Shown: positions 1 to 8,027, numbered from the stretch's first letter. The stretch: DNA of 34,741 bases from an uncultured Lachnospiraceae bacterium (GCA_946566685.1 CAMNXA010000031.1:1-34741); one strand, 5' to 3'. Program-made: numbers and translations. The notes: generated by a model from the sequence alone, not told the origin.

Positions 1-7
1 TGGTCTC

Positions 8-811
8 CTACTTTCTATAAATTGACGGCTGAACATAATTAAATTTCATCATACGGCGGTCCAGCCTTTCCGTCAGTCCGATGAAGAGATACCCACCCGG
101 TTCCATATGATCATATATCCTCTGTATAAGCTGATATTTTGTGTCATCCTGAAAATAGATCATCACATTCCGCAGAAAGACAATATGGAATCTCTTTTTA
201 AAGGGAAGCGGATCCATCAGGTTAAACTGTCTGAAGATCACTTCCTTCTTTAAATCATCCTTCACCACAAACTCTTCCGGGCTGATCTGCTTAAAGTAAT
301 GACGTTTCCAGTTCTCCGGAAGCGGCTCGATATGTTCTCCCAAATATACGCCTTTCATCGCATGTTCCAGAACACGTTTGGAAATATCTGTTGCTAACAG
401 TCTGGCATCCCACGACTTATGCTCAATCCCCAGATAATCCTGAATGACCATGGCCAGCGTATAGGGTTCCTCCCCCGTAGAAGATGCACCGCACCAGATC
501 CGCAGGTCTTTTGTCGCCATGGCCTTCGCTTTTGCCCATGGAAGCGCCACATTTTTCATAAATTCAAAATGTTCGCTTTCCCGCATAAAATATGTATGGT
601 TAGTCGTCAAAATGTTGACCAGGTCAGTAGCTTCCGAACCTTTGGGGTTCTTCTCGACTTTCGCCATATACTCATCATAATTGGCATAACCGTTGCGCGC
701 CAGATAATTTTCCAGCCGGCCGCCAACCAGAACTCTTTTCTGGCTTAAATCAATTCCGTAATTTTTCTTTACATAAGTAACAATCCGTTGAAATTCGCTG
801 TCGGTAATCAC
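8..811 (-). CDS. cheR: CheR-type protein-glutamate methyltransferase
   Basis: This 267-residue protein matches CheR, the SAM-dependent enzyme that methylates glutamates of chemoreceptors. Visible hallmarks are the N-terminal helical part (about 1-70), the segment TNHTYFMRE at 70-78 typical of the CheR family, and the SAM-binding GASSTGEEP at 108-116. The length is normal for a bare CheR without TPR repeats, and no C-terminal receptor-tethering pentapeptide (NWETF-like) belongs to this protein. The start is GTG, chosen because GGGGAGG lies 8 bases upstream. It follows a REC-HD gene by 55 bp and is probably the last gene of the kinase transcript. No chemoreceptor, CheB or CheA is nearby, so its substrate may lie elsewhere or be a non-chemotaxis signalling protein. 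The family assignment is firm; the role in this cluster is inference. Confidence 0.92.
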   Translation of the reverse strand: MITDSEFQRIVTYVKKNYGIDLSQKRVLVGGRLENYLARNGYANYDEYMAKVEKNPKGSEATDLVNILTTNHTYFMRESEHFEFMKNVALPWAKAKAMATKDLRIWCGASSTGEEPYTLAMVIQDYLGIEHKSWDARLLATDISKRVLEHAMKGVYLGEHIEPLPENWKRHYFKQISPEEFVVKDDLKKEVIFRQFNLMDPLPFKKRFHIVFLRNVMIYFQDDTKYQLIQRIYDHMEPGGYLFIGLTERLDRRMMKFNYVQPSIYRK

Positions 812-866
812 TTCTTCTGCCTCCCCAAATTACCACCTTTAATTAAAGCACACTACGACATAAAAG

Positions 867-1943
867 TCAATTTGTTCTCATCTGTCTCCAAATCTTGTTA
901 AAAACGTTCACAACATCCGGATCGTAAAGAATTCCTCCTTTCCCGTCAATCTGTTCTACACATTCCTCTACGCTTCCAACGCCGGTTTCCAAAGTCTCGG
1001 ACACCAGATTGTCAAAATCATTGGCAAGCGCTACGATTCGTGCCTCCAGAGGAATCTCATCACCCGCAAGATCCGGATACCCTGACCCGTCCCAATATGC
1101 GTGGTGATACTTGGCAATATTGACTGCCATCGATAAGAAGTAACCGCCGGCCTGATCTCCGCAGAGTTCTTTCAAAATCTCTGCGCCTTCTTCGGAACAG
1201 GTCTTCGCATATTCCATGTCATGTCTGGTCAGAGGTGCTTTCTCCTCCTCTTCCCTGTCTGACATCATAAACCTGCCAATGTCATGCAATCTGGCTGCAA
1301 TGCCGATGGCCTCCACAAACTGATCCGTGATCACATCCTCGTATGCCGGCAGGAATTGAAGTCCCTGTGCCAGAATACCGCAGTTATAACTCACATGATC
1401 CTGGTGTCTGCCCATATCATCGTTTCTTCTCTTCATGATCTTGGCCAGTGCCATCAACGTATTTGCCTGTGAGCTTTCTATTTGCTTTTCCTGATCCTCC
1501 ACCAGATGATGCATCATCCGGTTATAGTTGGCCATCTCCTGCCGCATCCGATAACCGTTCAGATGATTGCTCACCCGCATAAGAACTTCCACATTATCGA
1601 AAGGTTTGGGAATGTAATCCACGGCTCCCGCCTTAAAAGCCTCCTCTTTCTCCATGCTGGTGTTAAGCACTGTGATGAAGATAAAAGGAATATCCCTGGT
1701 GGCCGGATCTCTCTTTAACATCTTACAAAACTCCAGGCCGTCCACCTCCGGCATGGATAAGTCAGACAAGATCAACGAAGGTTTGGTCTGCCTGATCAGA
1801 CCAAGCGCCTCCTGAACATTCAAGGCACTCATTGTCTCATATCCCTCATGGGTGAGCATATTTTCCAAGATTGCCACATTCACACTGATGTCGTCCACGA
1901 TCAGAATTATGGGAGTTTCCCGCTTAGCATATTCCGCTTCCAT
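867..1943 (-). CDS. Response regulator with divergent HD-GYP output domain
   Basis: A 358-residue protein: receiver domain (about 10-125) with acidic pocket D17/D18, phospho-acceptor D61 and K113, then a helical linker (130-175), then an HD-GYP-like domain. The HD pair is at H220-D221 and the GYP loop HHAYWDGSGYP at 280-290. HD-GYP domains normally hydrolyse cyclic-di-GMP. Two hallmarks differ here from the two neighbouring HD-GYP proteins: HDIGK is HDIGR, and the metal-ligand His of the KxHT motif is Cys (KTCSEEG, C249). Activity may therefore be altered or lost. It starts 18 bp after the kinase stop codon behind AAAGGAAG, so the two form an operon and the kinase is the obvious phosphate donor. 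Confidence 0.9.
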   Translation of the reverse strand: MEAEYAKRETPIILIVDDISVNVAILENMLTHEGYETMSALNVQEALGLIRQTKPSLILSDLSMPEVDGLEFCKMLKRDPATRDIPFIFITVLNTSMEKEEAFKAGAVDYIPKPFDNVEVLMRVSNHLNGYRMRQEMANYNRMMHHLVEDQEKQIESSQANTLMALAKIMKRRNDDMGRHQDHVSYNCGILAQGLQFLPAYEDVITDQFVEAIGIAARLHDIGRFMMSDREEEEKAPLTRHDMEYAKTCSEEGAEILKELCGDQAGGYFLSMAVNIAKYHHAYWDGSGYPDLAGDEIPLEARIVALANDFDNLVSETLETGVGSVEECVEQIDGKGGILYDPDVVNVFNKIWRQMRTN

Positions 1944-1961
1944 TCTTCTTCCTTTCTCTGT

Positions 1962-3398
1962 TTAAAATTCCCCAACGCGTTCCGTAATAGCTGCCTTCAG
2001 TTTCTCATACATATCCATGCTCTTATCATGATTGGATTTCCTGATAGCCATCTCCATGCGCAGCACCTGACGCTTCAGGTCATCATCCCCCTGCTCCACC
2101 AGCGTCTTGACTGTGGAAGCAAGCATTTCCGCCTTATCCCAGGCGCCAAGTTCTATGGACAGCACCAGTTTATCCATACGTTTCCTTAATTCTTCTTTGT
2201 TTTCCGCCGCACCGAACTGCATGATCAGGTCAGTGCCCTTACTGTCTTCCTGGTTCACCTGTTCTGCCCAGTTCACATAGACCTGACCCTGTTTGTCATC
2301 TGCCACCTGGTTCGTCTTTAATTTCACGGAGAAAGAGAAAGTACTGCCTCTGCCTTTCTCACTTTCCACGTGAATATCCCCGTTCATGAGTTCCACCAGC
2401 TGTTTGGTGATCACAAGCCCAAGCCCTGTCCCACCAAAACGTCTGGTGATCGAAGCATCCACCTGGCTGAAACTCTGGAAAAGTCTGTCCTGCTCCTTGG
2501 GTGAGATACCGATCCCGCTGTCCCTGACCATAAAGAACAGCTCCACCTCGTCATTCACCTGCCTGGTCTTGCCCACCATGACACTCACATATCCCACGGT
2601 CGTAAACTTGATGGCATTGGATAAAAGATTGTTCAAAATCTGCGTCAGCCGCAGTTCATCTCCGATCAGAAACTGTGGTATCTTCTCGTCAATATCCACA
2701 TTCAGATGGAGTTCTTTCTTGTTGACCACCGCACTGTGCGTAGCGATCACCTTATCCATCATCTTATAAAAATCAAATTCTTTCTCTTCTATGGCGAATT
2801 TGCCCGATTCAAGCTTTGCAAAATCCAGCACATCATTGATGATGGCCGACATATTATCGCAGCAGCTTACAATAATATCCAGGGTTCTTTTCTGACTGTC
2901 GTCCTGCACCTCCTCAAGAAGTTCCAGGGCATGCCCCTTAATGCCATTGACAGGCGTCCGCAGTTCATGGGTGACATTCGCGGTAAACTGATTCTTAACG
3001 CGATTGTTCTCCCCTTCCTTTTCCTTCAGTTCCCGAATCCGCATATTCAGATTCTTCTGTGCGCTGATATCTTCCGCAAGGAGCAGATAAACATCTGTCT
3101 CCTCCGCAGGCTGGATACGGACATTGACGGAGAAACAGGAATTGTTACTCCGGTACATTGTCATCTCCTTGACGCCCTTCATACAATTTTTGACAAAGGT
3201 CAAAAACCCTTCACCAGTATCGGGGAAATCTTGCCGAAATATCTGTGACATGCTGCATTTGGTCAATTTATCCTTATCAAATTCGAGTTTAGCCGCCGCT
3301 GTCCTGTTCCCGTAAAGGATATTTCCCTGCTCATTGAAGAGCAGGACCAACTCAATTGTCTCATCCGCAATTCGAGAATTTATCCATTCAAATTCCAT
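1962..3398 (-). CDS. PAS-domain sensor histidine kinase
   Basis: A cytosolic kinase with no membrane segment: PAS-like sensor (about 8-115), a short coiled coil (117-140), HisKA with phospho-acceptor H147 in the motif THELRTP, and HATPase_c with N-box NNLLSNAIKFT (259-269), G1 DSGIGI (296-301) and G2 GGTGLGL (325-331). About 115 residues follow the ATPase; they are helical, lack a receiver and lack an Hpt-type AHxLKG motif, so their function is unknown. It resembles the core of hybrid kinases whose receiver and Hpt modules are here encoded as separate neighbouring genes. The ATG at 3398 is preferred over an in-frame GTG three codons earlier because of GGAG upstream; both are close. A sigma-A-like promoter lies directly upstream. 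Signal unknown. Confidence 0.9.
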   Translation of the reverse strand: MEFEWINSRIADETIELVLLFNEQGNILYGNRTAAAKLEFDKDKLTKCSMSQIFRQDFPDTGEGFLTFVKNCMKGVKEMTMYRSNNSCFSVNVRIQPAEETDVYLLLAEDISAQKNLNMRIRELKEKEGENNRVKNQFTANVTHELRTPVNGIKGHALELLEEVQDDSQKRTLDIIVSCCDNMSAIINDVLDFAKLESGKFAIEEKEFDFYKMMDKVIATHSAVVNKKELHLNVDIDEKIPQFLIGDELRLTQILNNLLSNAIKFTTVGYVSVMVGKTRQVNDEVELFFMVRDSGIGISPKEQDRLFQSFSQVDASITRRFGGTGLGLVITKQLVELMNGDIHVESEKGRGSTFSFSVKLKTNQVADDKQGQVYVNWAEQVNQEDSKGTDLIMQFGAAENKEELRKRMDKLVLSIELGAWDKAEMLASTVKTLVEQGDDDLKRQVLRMEMAIRKSNHDKSMDMYEKLKAAITERVGEF

Positions 3399-3426
3399 TC
3401 TCTCCACCCCAAAACACTTTGCTATT

Positions 3427-3455
3427 ATTCTAGTACTAAATTCCCATCATTTCAA
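3427..3455 (-). promoter_or_regulatory. Sigma-A-type promoter of the kinase-REC-cheR operon
   Basis: On the minus strand TTGAAA (3450-3455) is separated by exactly 17 bp from TAGAAT (3427-3432). The predicted transcription start lies about 20-25 bp before the kinase start codon, in the gap after the Hpt gene. Read by eye; not experimentally supported. Confidence 0.6.
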
Positions 3456-3471
3456 GCATTTACGACAGTTA

Positions 3472-3846
3472 TCAGGGCATATTCTCTTTGATGATCGCAA
3501 TGAACTGTTCGTACACCTTCTTGACTTCCTGCCACTCTTCTGCCGCACGCTCCGCGTTCACCTCTTCCGGGGCCTTGTTGCGCAGTTCCTCCACCAGGGT
3601 AGATACCCGCTCAAAAATGGGAGTAAGACCCAGATTGCCCACCACGCCCTTTAAGGCATGCGCGCATTCATAAGCTGCTACATAGGCGCCTTCTTCCAGA
3701 TTCTTGCCCAGATTGACATAGTTCGGATCATCCGGAAACTTACCTAAAAATTTCTGGTATATAGCTTCATTCCCCATAAACCGCTTGAGCGTGGTCTCCA
3801 CATCCGCGCCGCTTTCTGCCAACTGATTTTTAAATTTTTCTTCCAT
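3472..3846 (-). CDS. Stand-alone histidine phosphotransfer (Hpt) protein
   Basis: A 124-residue helical protein with the Hpt signature CAHALKGVVGNLGL, whose phospho-acceptor is H63. Hpt proteins shuttle phosphoryl groups between two receiver domains and have no catalytic activity of their own. The length fits a single Hpt module with nothing attached. The start is supported by AAGGAGGG seven bases upstream. It lies between a REC-HD-GYP gene (upstream, separated by a terminator-like hairpin) and the kinase gene (downstream, which has its own promoter), so it may be transcribed by partial read-through. In context it is the likely relay between the receiver of one HD-GYP regulator and that of the other. 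That wiring is inference. Confidence 0.9.
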   Translation of the reverse strand: MEEKFKNQLAESGADVETTLKRFMGNEAIYQKFLGKFPDDPNYVNLGKNLEEGAYVAAYECAHALKGVVGNLGLTPIFERVSTLVEELRNKAPEEVNAERAAEEWQEVKKVYEQFIAIIKENMP

Positions 3847-3865
3847 TGATTTACCCTCCTTTTAG

Positions 3866-3903
3866 AAAAAGACTGCAAAACAAAACCCTTCTGTTTTACA
3901 GTC
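3866..3903 (-). terminator. Rho-independent terminator after the REC-HD-GYP gene
   Basis: On the minus strand GACTGTAAAACA pairs with TGTTTTGCAGTC (one mismatch) around a short loop, followed by TTTTTCT. It starts 19 bp after the stop codon at 3922 and sits just before the Hpt ribosome-binding site, so it probably reduces read-through into the Hpt gene. Confidence 0.65.
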
Positions 3904-3921
3904 CTCATCATCTGACTCACG

Positions 3922-5010
3922 TCACGTAAAATTAAACATATTTATGACTTCCACAATGTTAAAGAAGTCTTCTTTGGCTAGCTTAAAGCACTCGATGACA
4001 TCATCCGAAAACTGTCCACATTCCCCATCCAAAATCATTTTATATGCCTCAGCATTGCTGTATGCGCTCTTGTATACTCTCTCGCTTACCAGTGCCTCAT
4101 ATACATCGGCAATGGAAACAATCTGTGCACTGATCGGTATCTCATCCCCTACCAGGTGATCCGGATACCCTTTCCCATCGCACCTCTCATGATGATAACG
4201 GCAGATATCATAGCAATACTGATAGAAATCATCCGTATATGACGTCCGGAAAGACTCTAAGATCTCACAACCGATCGTGGTGTGTGTCTTCATGATCTCG
4301 AACTCTTCCGGTGTCAGCCTGCCCGGCTTAAGCAGAATAGAATCCGGGATGCCAATCTTACCGATATCGTGCAGTGCAGAAGCCCTGGCAATCTGGTCAA
4401 TCTGCAATGGCGTAAGATTGTACTTCGGGAAATACTTCGCAAGATATTTTAACAGGATCCTGGTCAGGTATTTGATACGCTTGACATGATCACCTGTCTC
4501 CACGCTTCTGAACTCCACCACGGAACCGAGCGCGTCAATCAGGAACTCATTGTTCTCACGCAGTGTCTTCTCCTGCTCGCGGATCGTAATCTCCTGCTCC
4601 TTCAGTTTGATCTCCATATTACGCTGACTCTGATAGAGCGCAATAATATTATTGGCACGTCTCTTGACGATGCTGGGCTCAAAAGGCTTGTGCATCACAT
4701 CGGCAATACCATACTCATATGCCTTTTCTTCACTCTCCTGAGGCGTCTGGCTGGTAATCAAGATAACCGGTATCTTCTCTAACAGTTCATGTTCTCTCAT
4801 GTAATCAAGCACGCCGAAACCATTCATGACCGGCATGATGACATCAAGCAGAATCAATACGAGATCTCTGCTGCTCTCGATCGCCTTGATCGCTTCTTCA
4901 CCGTTGGGCGCTTCAATTATGTCATAATCAGCATCAAACATCATGCTGAGTATCGTCCTGTTTATCTCTTCGTCATCTACAATCAACAACTGTTGCTTTT
5001 CTTCACTCAT
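3922..5010 (-). CDS. Response regulator with HD-GYP cyclic-di-GMP phosphodiesterase domain
   Basis: A 362-residue protein: receiver (about 5-120; D12/D13, phospho-acceptor D56, K108), a coiled-coil linker (about 125-160, rich in E, K and Q), and a complete HD-GYP domain with HDIGK at 214-218, KTHTTIG around 241-247 and HHERCDGKGYP at 273-283. All metal ligands expected for the family are present, so cyclic-di-GMP hydrolysis is likely. The organisation is that of RpfG-like regulators. ATG at 5010 is kept because the receiver begins normally there, although its own ribosome-binding site is weak; a 17-codon upstream ORF overlaps the start (see that entry). A consensus promoter lies about 100 bp upstream. 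Confidence 0.93.
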   Translation of the reverse strand: MSEEKQQLLIVDDEEINRTILSMMFDADYDIIEAPNGEEAIKAIESSRDLVLILLDVIMPVMNGFGVLDYMREHELLEKIPVILITSQTPQESEEKAYEYGIADVMHKPFEPSIVKRRANNIIALYQSQRNMEIKLKEQEITIREQEKTLRENNEFLIDALGSVVEFRSVETGDHVKRIKYLTRILLKYLAKYFPKYNLTPLQIDQIARASALHDIGKIGIPDSILLKPGRLTPEEFEIMKTHTTIGCEILESFRTSYTDDFYQYCYDICRYHHERCDGKGYPDHLVGDEIPISAQIVSIADVYEALVSERVYKSAYSNAEAYKMILDGECGQFSDDVIECFKLAKEDFFNIVEVINMFNFT

Positions 5011-5056
5011 ACGTCTTGTCTGATCCCATCTTCCCGTCCAAAGATGAGGGGATCAT
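5003..5056 (-). CDS. Possible 17-codon upstream ORF coupled to the REC-HD-GYP gene
   Basis: In the leader of the regulator gene, AAGGAGG lies three bases before an ATG at 5056. That frame stays open for 17 codons and stops at TGA inside the sequence ATGAGTGA, whose ATG is the regulator start. The regulator itself lacks a good ribosome-binding site, so translation could be coupled through this short ORF. The same stretch can form a stem (5022-5032 with 5041-5054). The SD-to-ATG spacing is shorter than ideal, so this is tentative. Confidence 0.3.
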   Translation of the reverse strand: MIPSSLDGKMGSDKTYE

Positions 5057-5111
5057 TTCCCTCCTTTTTCTGATTTTTAATACCTATGTATGACTCGACA
5101 ATTTCTAGTAA

Positions 5112-5140
5112 ATTATACTATTCTTTGAAAGACCTGTCAA
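5112..5140 (-). promoter_or_regulatory. Consensus sigma-A promoter
   Basis: Perfect TTGACA (5135-5140), 17-bp spacer and perfect TATAAT (5112-5117) on the minus strand. It is located in the gap between the membrane HD-GYP gene and the REC-HD-GYP gene, giving a leader of about 95 nt that contains the short upstream ORF. Confidence 0.8.
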
Positions 5141-5182
5141 TGACGGTTTTCGAGATACAGGGCATACCCGCATTATCAAAAA

Positions 5183-6529
5183 TCAGTCCCTGCACACTGC
5201 TTCGATCTCTTTTCTGATGCCGCAGAACAGCCTGACCAGATTCGGATCAAAATGACTGCCGGAAGATTCTTCAATAATCTGAAATGCCATCTCCACGGAC
5301 ATGGCTTCTTTGTAGCACCGCTTGGATATCAGGGCGTCAAACACATCCGCTATCGCCATAATCCTCGCGCAGACAGGAATCTCGTTTCCTTTAAGACCTT
5401 TGGGATATCCGCTGCCGTCCCATTTCTCATGGTGTCCCTGGGCAATCTGTACAGCGATATCCACATACTCCTTCTCCTCGATACCGCTCATGACCTCCGT
5501 CACAATACGGCCGCCGGCGGTGGTGTGCTCTTTGATGGATGCAAACTCTTCCACGGTGAGTCTGCCGGGTTTGCGCAAGATCACATCCGAAACCACAATC
5601 TTGCCGATATCGTGCATCGGCGCCGCCTTAACCAGAAGTTCCACATAATCATCCGTAAGAATATCCCGGCAATATCCCGCCTGTTGCGCCGCACCTGCCA
5701 GAAGTTCCACATATCTGCTCGTCCGTTTCACATGCTGCCCCGTGTCCTCATCCCTGCTCTCGATCAGGTTGGCCATGCCTATGATCGTATTCTCCTGCAA
5801 CGACAGCATCCTGTTTTTGTGTTCCACCAGCGCCTGGGATTTCCGCTCGTTTTCTTCCTCCAGCAGATTCTTATACTTCTCCAGCCGCGATGTGATATTC
5901 ACGCACAGGAAGATGCACACTGCCAATGTCAGGCAGATACACACCATGCAGATCTTCTCGCACAGCCTGGCTATCATGATGCTGTGCTCCATCCTGCCTT
6001 TGGCCACTTCCATCTCCCTGGCTACATAACCGTCCATACTGTCAATATCATCGGTAATCCGATTGATAAAGTCGATCAGATAGGAGGTAATGTAGTATCT
6101 GGCCGTTTCAATGTTGCCGTCACGGCTCATCTGTATCGTTCTCTCCACATTGGTAAAATAGCTGACAGAATTAGAGTACACTGTGTGAAACAACTGTTCC
6201 TTTTCGTCCCCTGTCATACGTTCACTCATCTCATCCAGTTTTGCCGTAATCTCTTCCTTCAGCTGCGCTGCTTCCTGCTCGCAGGAATCCATAGCCTCCG
6301 GGGATTCTGACAGCGAATGCCAGGAAACAAGCATATAATGTCTGCTCATCATTCGGGAAAAGTCAGACATATCCAGTCTGTCCTGAACGCCGGTCTCTAT
6401 ATTGCTTTTATAGTTATATGTAATCTCATTTAGATTGTAGCGCATGATAACCATACCTGCGATACATACGATACTTGCAAAAAGATTCAGCACAAACATC
6501 TGAAACGGAATCCGTCTGACCAGTTTCAT
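5183..6529 (-). CDS. Membrane-anchored HD-GYP cyclic-di-GMP phosphodiesterase
   Basis: A 448-residue protein from ATG 6529 (GGGAG seven bases upstream; an in-frame GTG at 6559 is less likely). A membrane helix at about 9-29 and another at 187-210 enclose a helical extracytoplasmic sensor of roughly 155 residues, resembling the four-helix-bundle sensors of chemoreceptors. A coiled coil (212-245) leads to an HD-GYP domain with HDIGK at 306-310, KEHTTAG around 333-339 and HHEKWDGSGYP at 366-376, all intact. It should degrade cyclic-di-GMP in response to an external signal. The gene begins 42 bp after the solute-binding protein gene and is probably cotranscribed with it, so that lipoprotein could present the ligand. 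This last point is inference. Confidence 0.92.
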   Translation of the reverse strand: MKLVRRIPFQMFVLNLFASIVCIAGMVIMRYNLNEITYNYKSNIETGVQDRLDMSDFSRMMSRHYMLVSWHSLSESPEAMDSCEQEAAQLKEEITAKLDEMSERMTGDEKEQLFHTVYSNSVSYFTNVERTIQMSRDGNIETARYYITSYLIDFINRITDDIDSMDGYVAREMEVAKGRMEHSIMIARLCEKICMVCICLTLAVCIFLCVNITSRLEKYKNLLEEENERKSQALVEHKNRMLSLQENTIIGMANLIESRDEDTGQHVKRTSRYVELLAGAAQQAGYCRDILTDDYVELLVKAAPMHDIGKIVVSDVILRKPGRLTVEEFASIKEHTTAGGRIVTEVMSGIEEKEYVDIAVQIAQGHHEKWDGSGYPKGLKGNEIPVCARIMAIADVFDALISKRCYKEAMSVEMAFQIIEESSGSHFDPNLVRLFCGIRKEIEAVCRD

Positions 6530-6571
6530 ATTAAGTCTCCCTTTACGTCTCACCCGCACGCTCTGCCGCCA

Positions 6572-7822
6572 TTAATCCGGGGTCGCCGTTATTCCCTCTA
6601 CCATATCATCAAGCAGCTTTTGCAGATCCTGTCCGTCAGGATTGCCTCCTGCCATTGTGATCCCAAATACCGTGGCAGGATTCCAATAAGTATCCGCTAC
6701 CCGCTGGGCGCAGGCATAGTGGGACTGTTCCACAAGCGCCGCCACCACCGGTGAAGCCTGCACAGTCTCGTCCGCAGCCGCCTTCACATTAGACGGACAA
6801 TCTCCTGTCATCTCAAACCGCTTCCTCTGCATCGTCTCATCAGAAAGCCGTCTGGCCAGTCTCATTGCCCATTCATGATTATCGGAATTGGGATTCACCC
6901 CCACCAGCTTATACCCTGAAAAACTGCACATCTGCACGCTGTCGCCTGCCAGCGTATAGCAGGGAAGCTTGGCCGCCGCGAACCCATCTCCCCATTCCTT
7001 CTTAATGACTTCCGCATTCCATGCTCCATTGACGCCTGCAATAATGTCTCCACTCTTCACACCATCTATAAATCCCTGGTCATCACAATTTATAAAACCA
7101 TCGTGACCTGCGATGGCAAGCATCGCCTCCGCCACATCCACCCCGGTATACGGTGTGTCCTCAGCGTTCCAGTTACATAAGTTGGTGACACCGTCTTCCT
7201 GCATTTCAAGTTCCAGACCAGCGCCTTTAAAAAAGGAATAGGTATACCACCCGCTGGAATAATCGATTGCCAATTTCTTCCCATTTTCGGCGGCCACCTC
7301 CAGCATCCTGTCAAGGCTCTTCACATCTTCCCCTGTGAAATAGTCAGAATTATAGTATAAAAAGTACCCATTGCCGGATGTGAAGGGATAGGCATAGAGT
7401 TTATCCTCATACATGGCCGCCTGACAGGCTCCATTATCCCTGCCGCCGTTTTCCGCGATCACCTGCTCAGCATCCTCTGTAATCTCACTGACTGCGCCCG
7501 CCTGCAAAAGCGTCTCAAACTGATCGTCTGCAAACACATAGACATCCGCAGCCGCAGCCGGATTTGCACGCACCGTCTCCCTGATGGTCACCACGTTCTC
7601 AATGCTGACCGTTATCTGAAAAAGCGCTTCATCGGCATATTCCTTCTGAAACGCTTCTATCGTCTGATCCAGCAGTTCCCTCTCATCTTCCTCACTCCAC
7701 CAGACGGAAAGCTTTACTTCCGGAACTGATTTACTATCTGCATTTGAACACCCTGTCAATCCGAACGCAGCCATTATCAAAAATGCTGCCCCGACAATCT
7801 TTTTTCCAGCCCTGCGCATCAT
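6572..7822 (-). CDS. Extracellular solute-binding lipoprotein (ABC family 1 type)
   Basis: A 416-residue protein with a lipoprotein signal peptide: basic MMRRAGKK, a hydrophobic stretch, and lipobox LTGC with C25 as the expected lipidation site. The mature part has the pattern of family 1 sugar- or oligosaccharide-binding proteins (a start like VKLSVWWSEEDERELLDQT, and central segments such as YAYPFTSGNGYFLYYNSD). These normally feed an ABC permease, but no permease or ATPase gene is adjacent. Instead the next gene, 42 bp downstream of its stop codon, is a membrane HD-GYP sensor. It may therefore act as a receptor subunit in signalling rather than transport, or serve a transporter encoded elsewhere. 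Ligand cannot be read from the sequence. Confidence 0.88.
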   Translation of the reverse strand: MMRRAGKKIVGAAFLIMAAFGLTGCSNADSKSVPEVKLSVWWSEEDERELLDQTIEAFQKEYADEALFQITVSIENVVTIRETVRANPAAAADVYVFADDQFETLLQAGAVSEITEDAEQVIAENGGRDNGACQAAMYEDKLYAYPFTSGNGYFLYYNSDYFTGEDVKSLDRMLEVAAENGKKLAIDYSSGWYTYSFFKGAGLELEMQEDGVTNLCNWNAEDTPYTGVDVAEAMLAIAGHDGFINCDDQGFIDGVKSGDIIAGVNGAWNAEVIKKEWGDGFAAAKLPCYTLAGDSVQMCSFSGYKLVGVNPNSDNHEWAMRLARRLSDETMQRKRFEMTGDCPSNVKAAADETVQASPVVAALVEQSHYACAQRVADTYWNPATVFGITMAGGNPDGQDLQKLLDDMVEGITATPD

Positions 7823-7886
7823 TTTCCCTCTTCATGTAATACTCTCAGCGTAATCTGTCAAACACGATACTCTCTAACTCTCAGAA

Positions 7887-7915
7887 CTTTTAGATATGTA
7901 ACAAATATGTGACAA
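7887..7915 (-). promoter_or_regulatory. Promoter with tandem 11-bp repeats upstream of the solute-binding protein gene
   Basis: On the minus strand TTGTCA (7910-7915) lies 17 bp from TAAAAG (7887-7892). The -35 and spacer consist of two tandem 11-bp repeats, TTGTCACATAT and TTGTTACATAT (7894-7915), giving TGTNAC half-sites 11 bp apart. The repeats are a probable regulator site, resembling the two-half-site, 11-bp geometry of WalR/PhoB-type boxes with one mismatch. Confidence 0.45.
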
Positions 7916-7976
7916 CATATACAAAAAAATAACAAATATATCATCATACACCACTATACAAATTACAATGTATGCA

Positions 7977-8009
7977 GCGCAAACAGCACGATTATAGCAC
8001 AAACAGCAC
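7977..8009 (-). repeat. Two 13-bp direct repeats flanking TATAAT
   Basis: GTGCTGTTTGTGC (7997-8009) and GTGCTGTTTGCGC (7977-7989), minus strand, are repeats with one mismatch whose starts are 20 bp apart. Exactly between them is TATAAT (7991-7996). They lie 18 bp after the LytTR regulator stop codon and about 155 bp before the solute-binding protein start. Paired direct repeats about two helical turns apart are the usual form of LytTR-domain binding sites, so an operator is plausible. Confidence 0.5.
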
Positions 8010-8027
8010 TGTTAGAATTTCCCTGAG

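Noticed and set aside
5252..6310. 352-codon plus-strand open frame
   Set aside because: It lies antisense to the membrane HD-GYP gene, whose motifs are intact, and its protein is rich in His, Arg and Gln with no recognisable domain; a codon-bias shadow.
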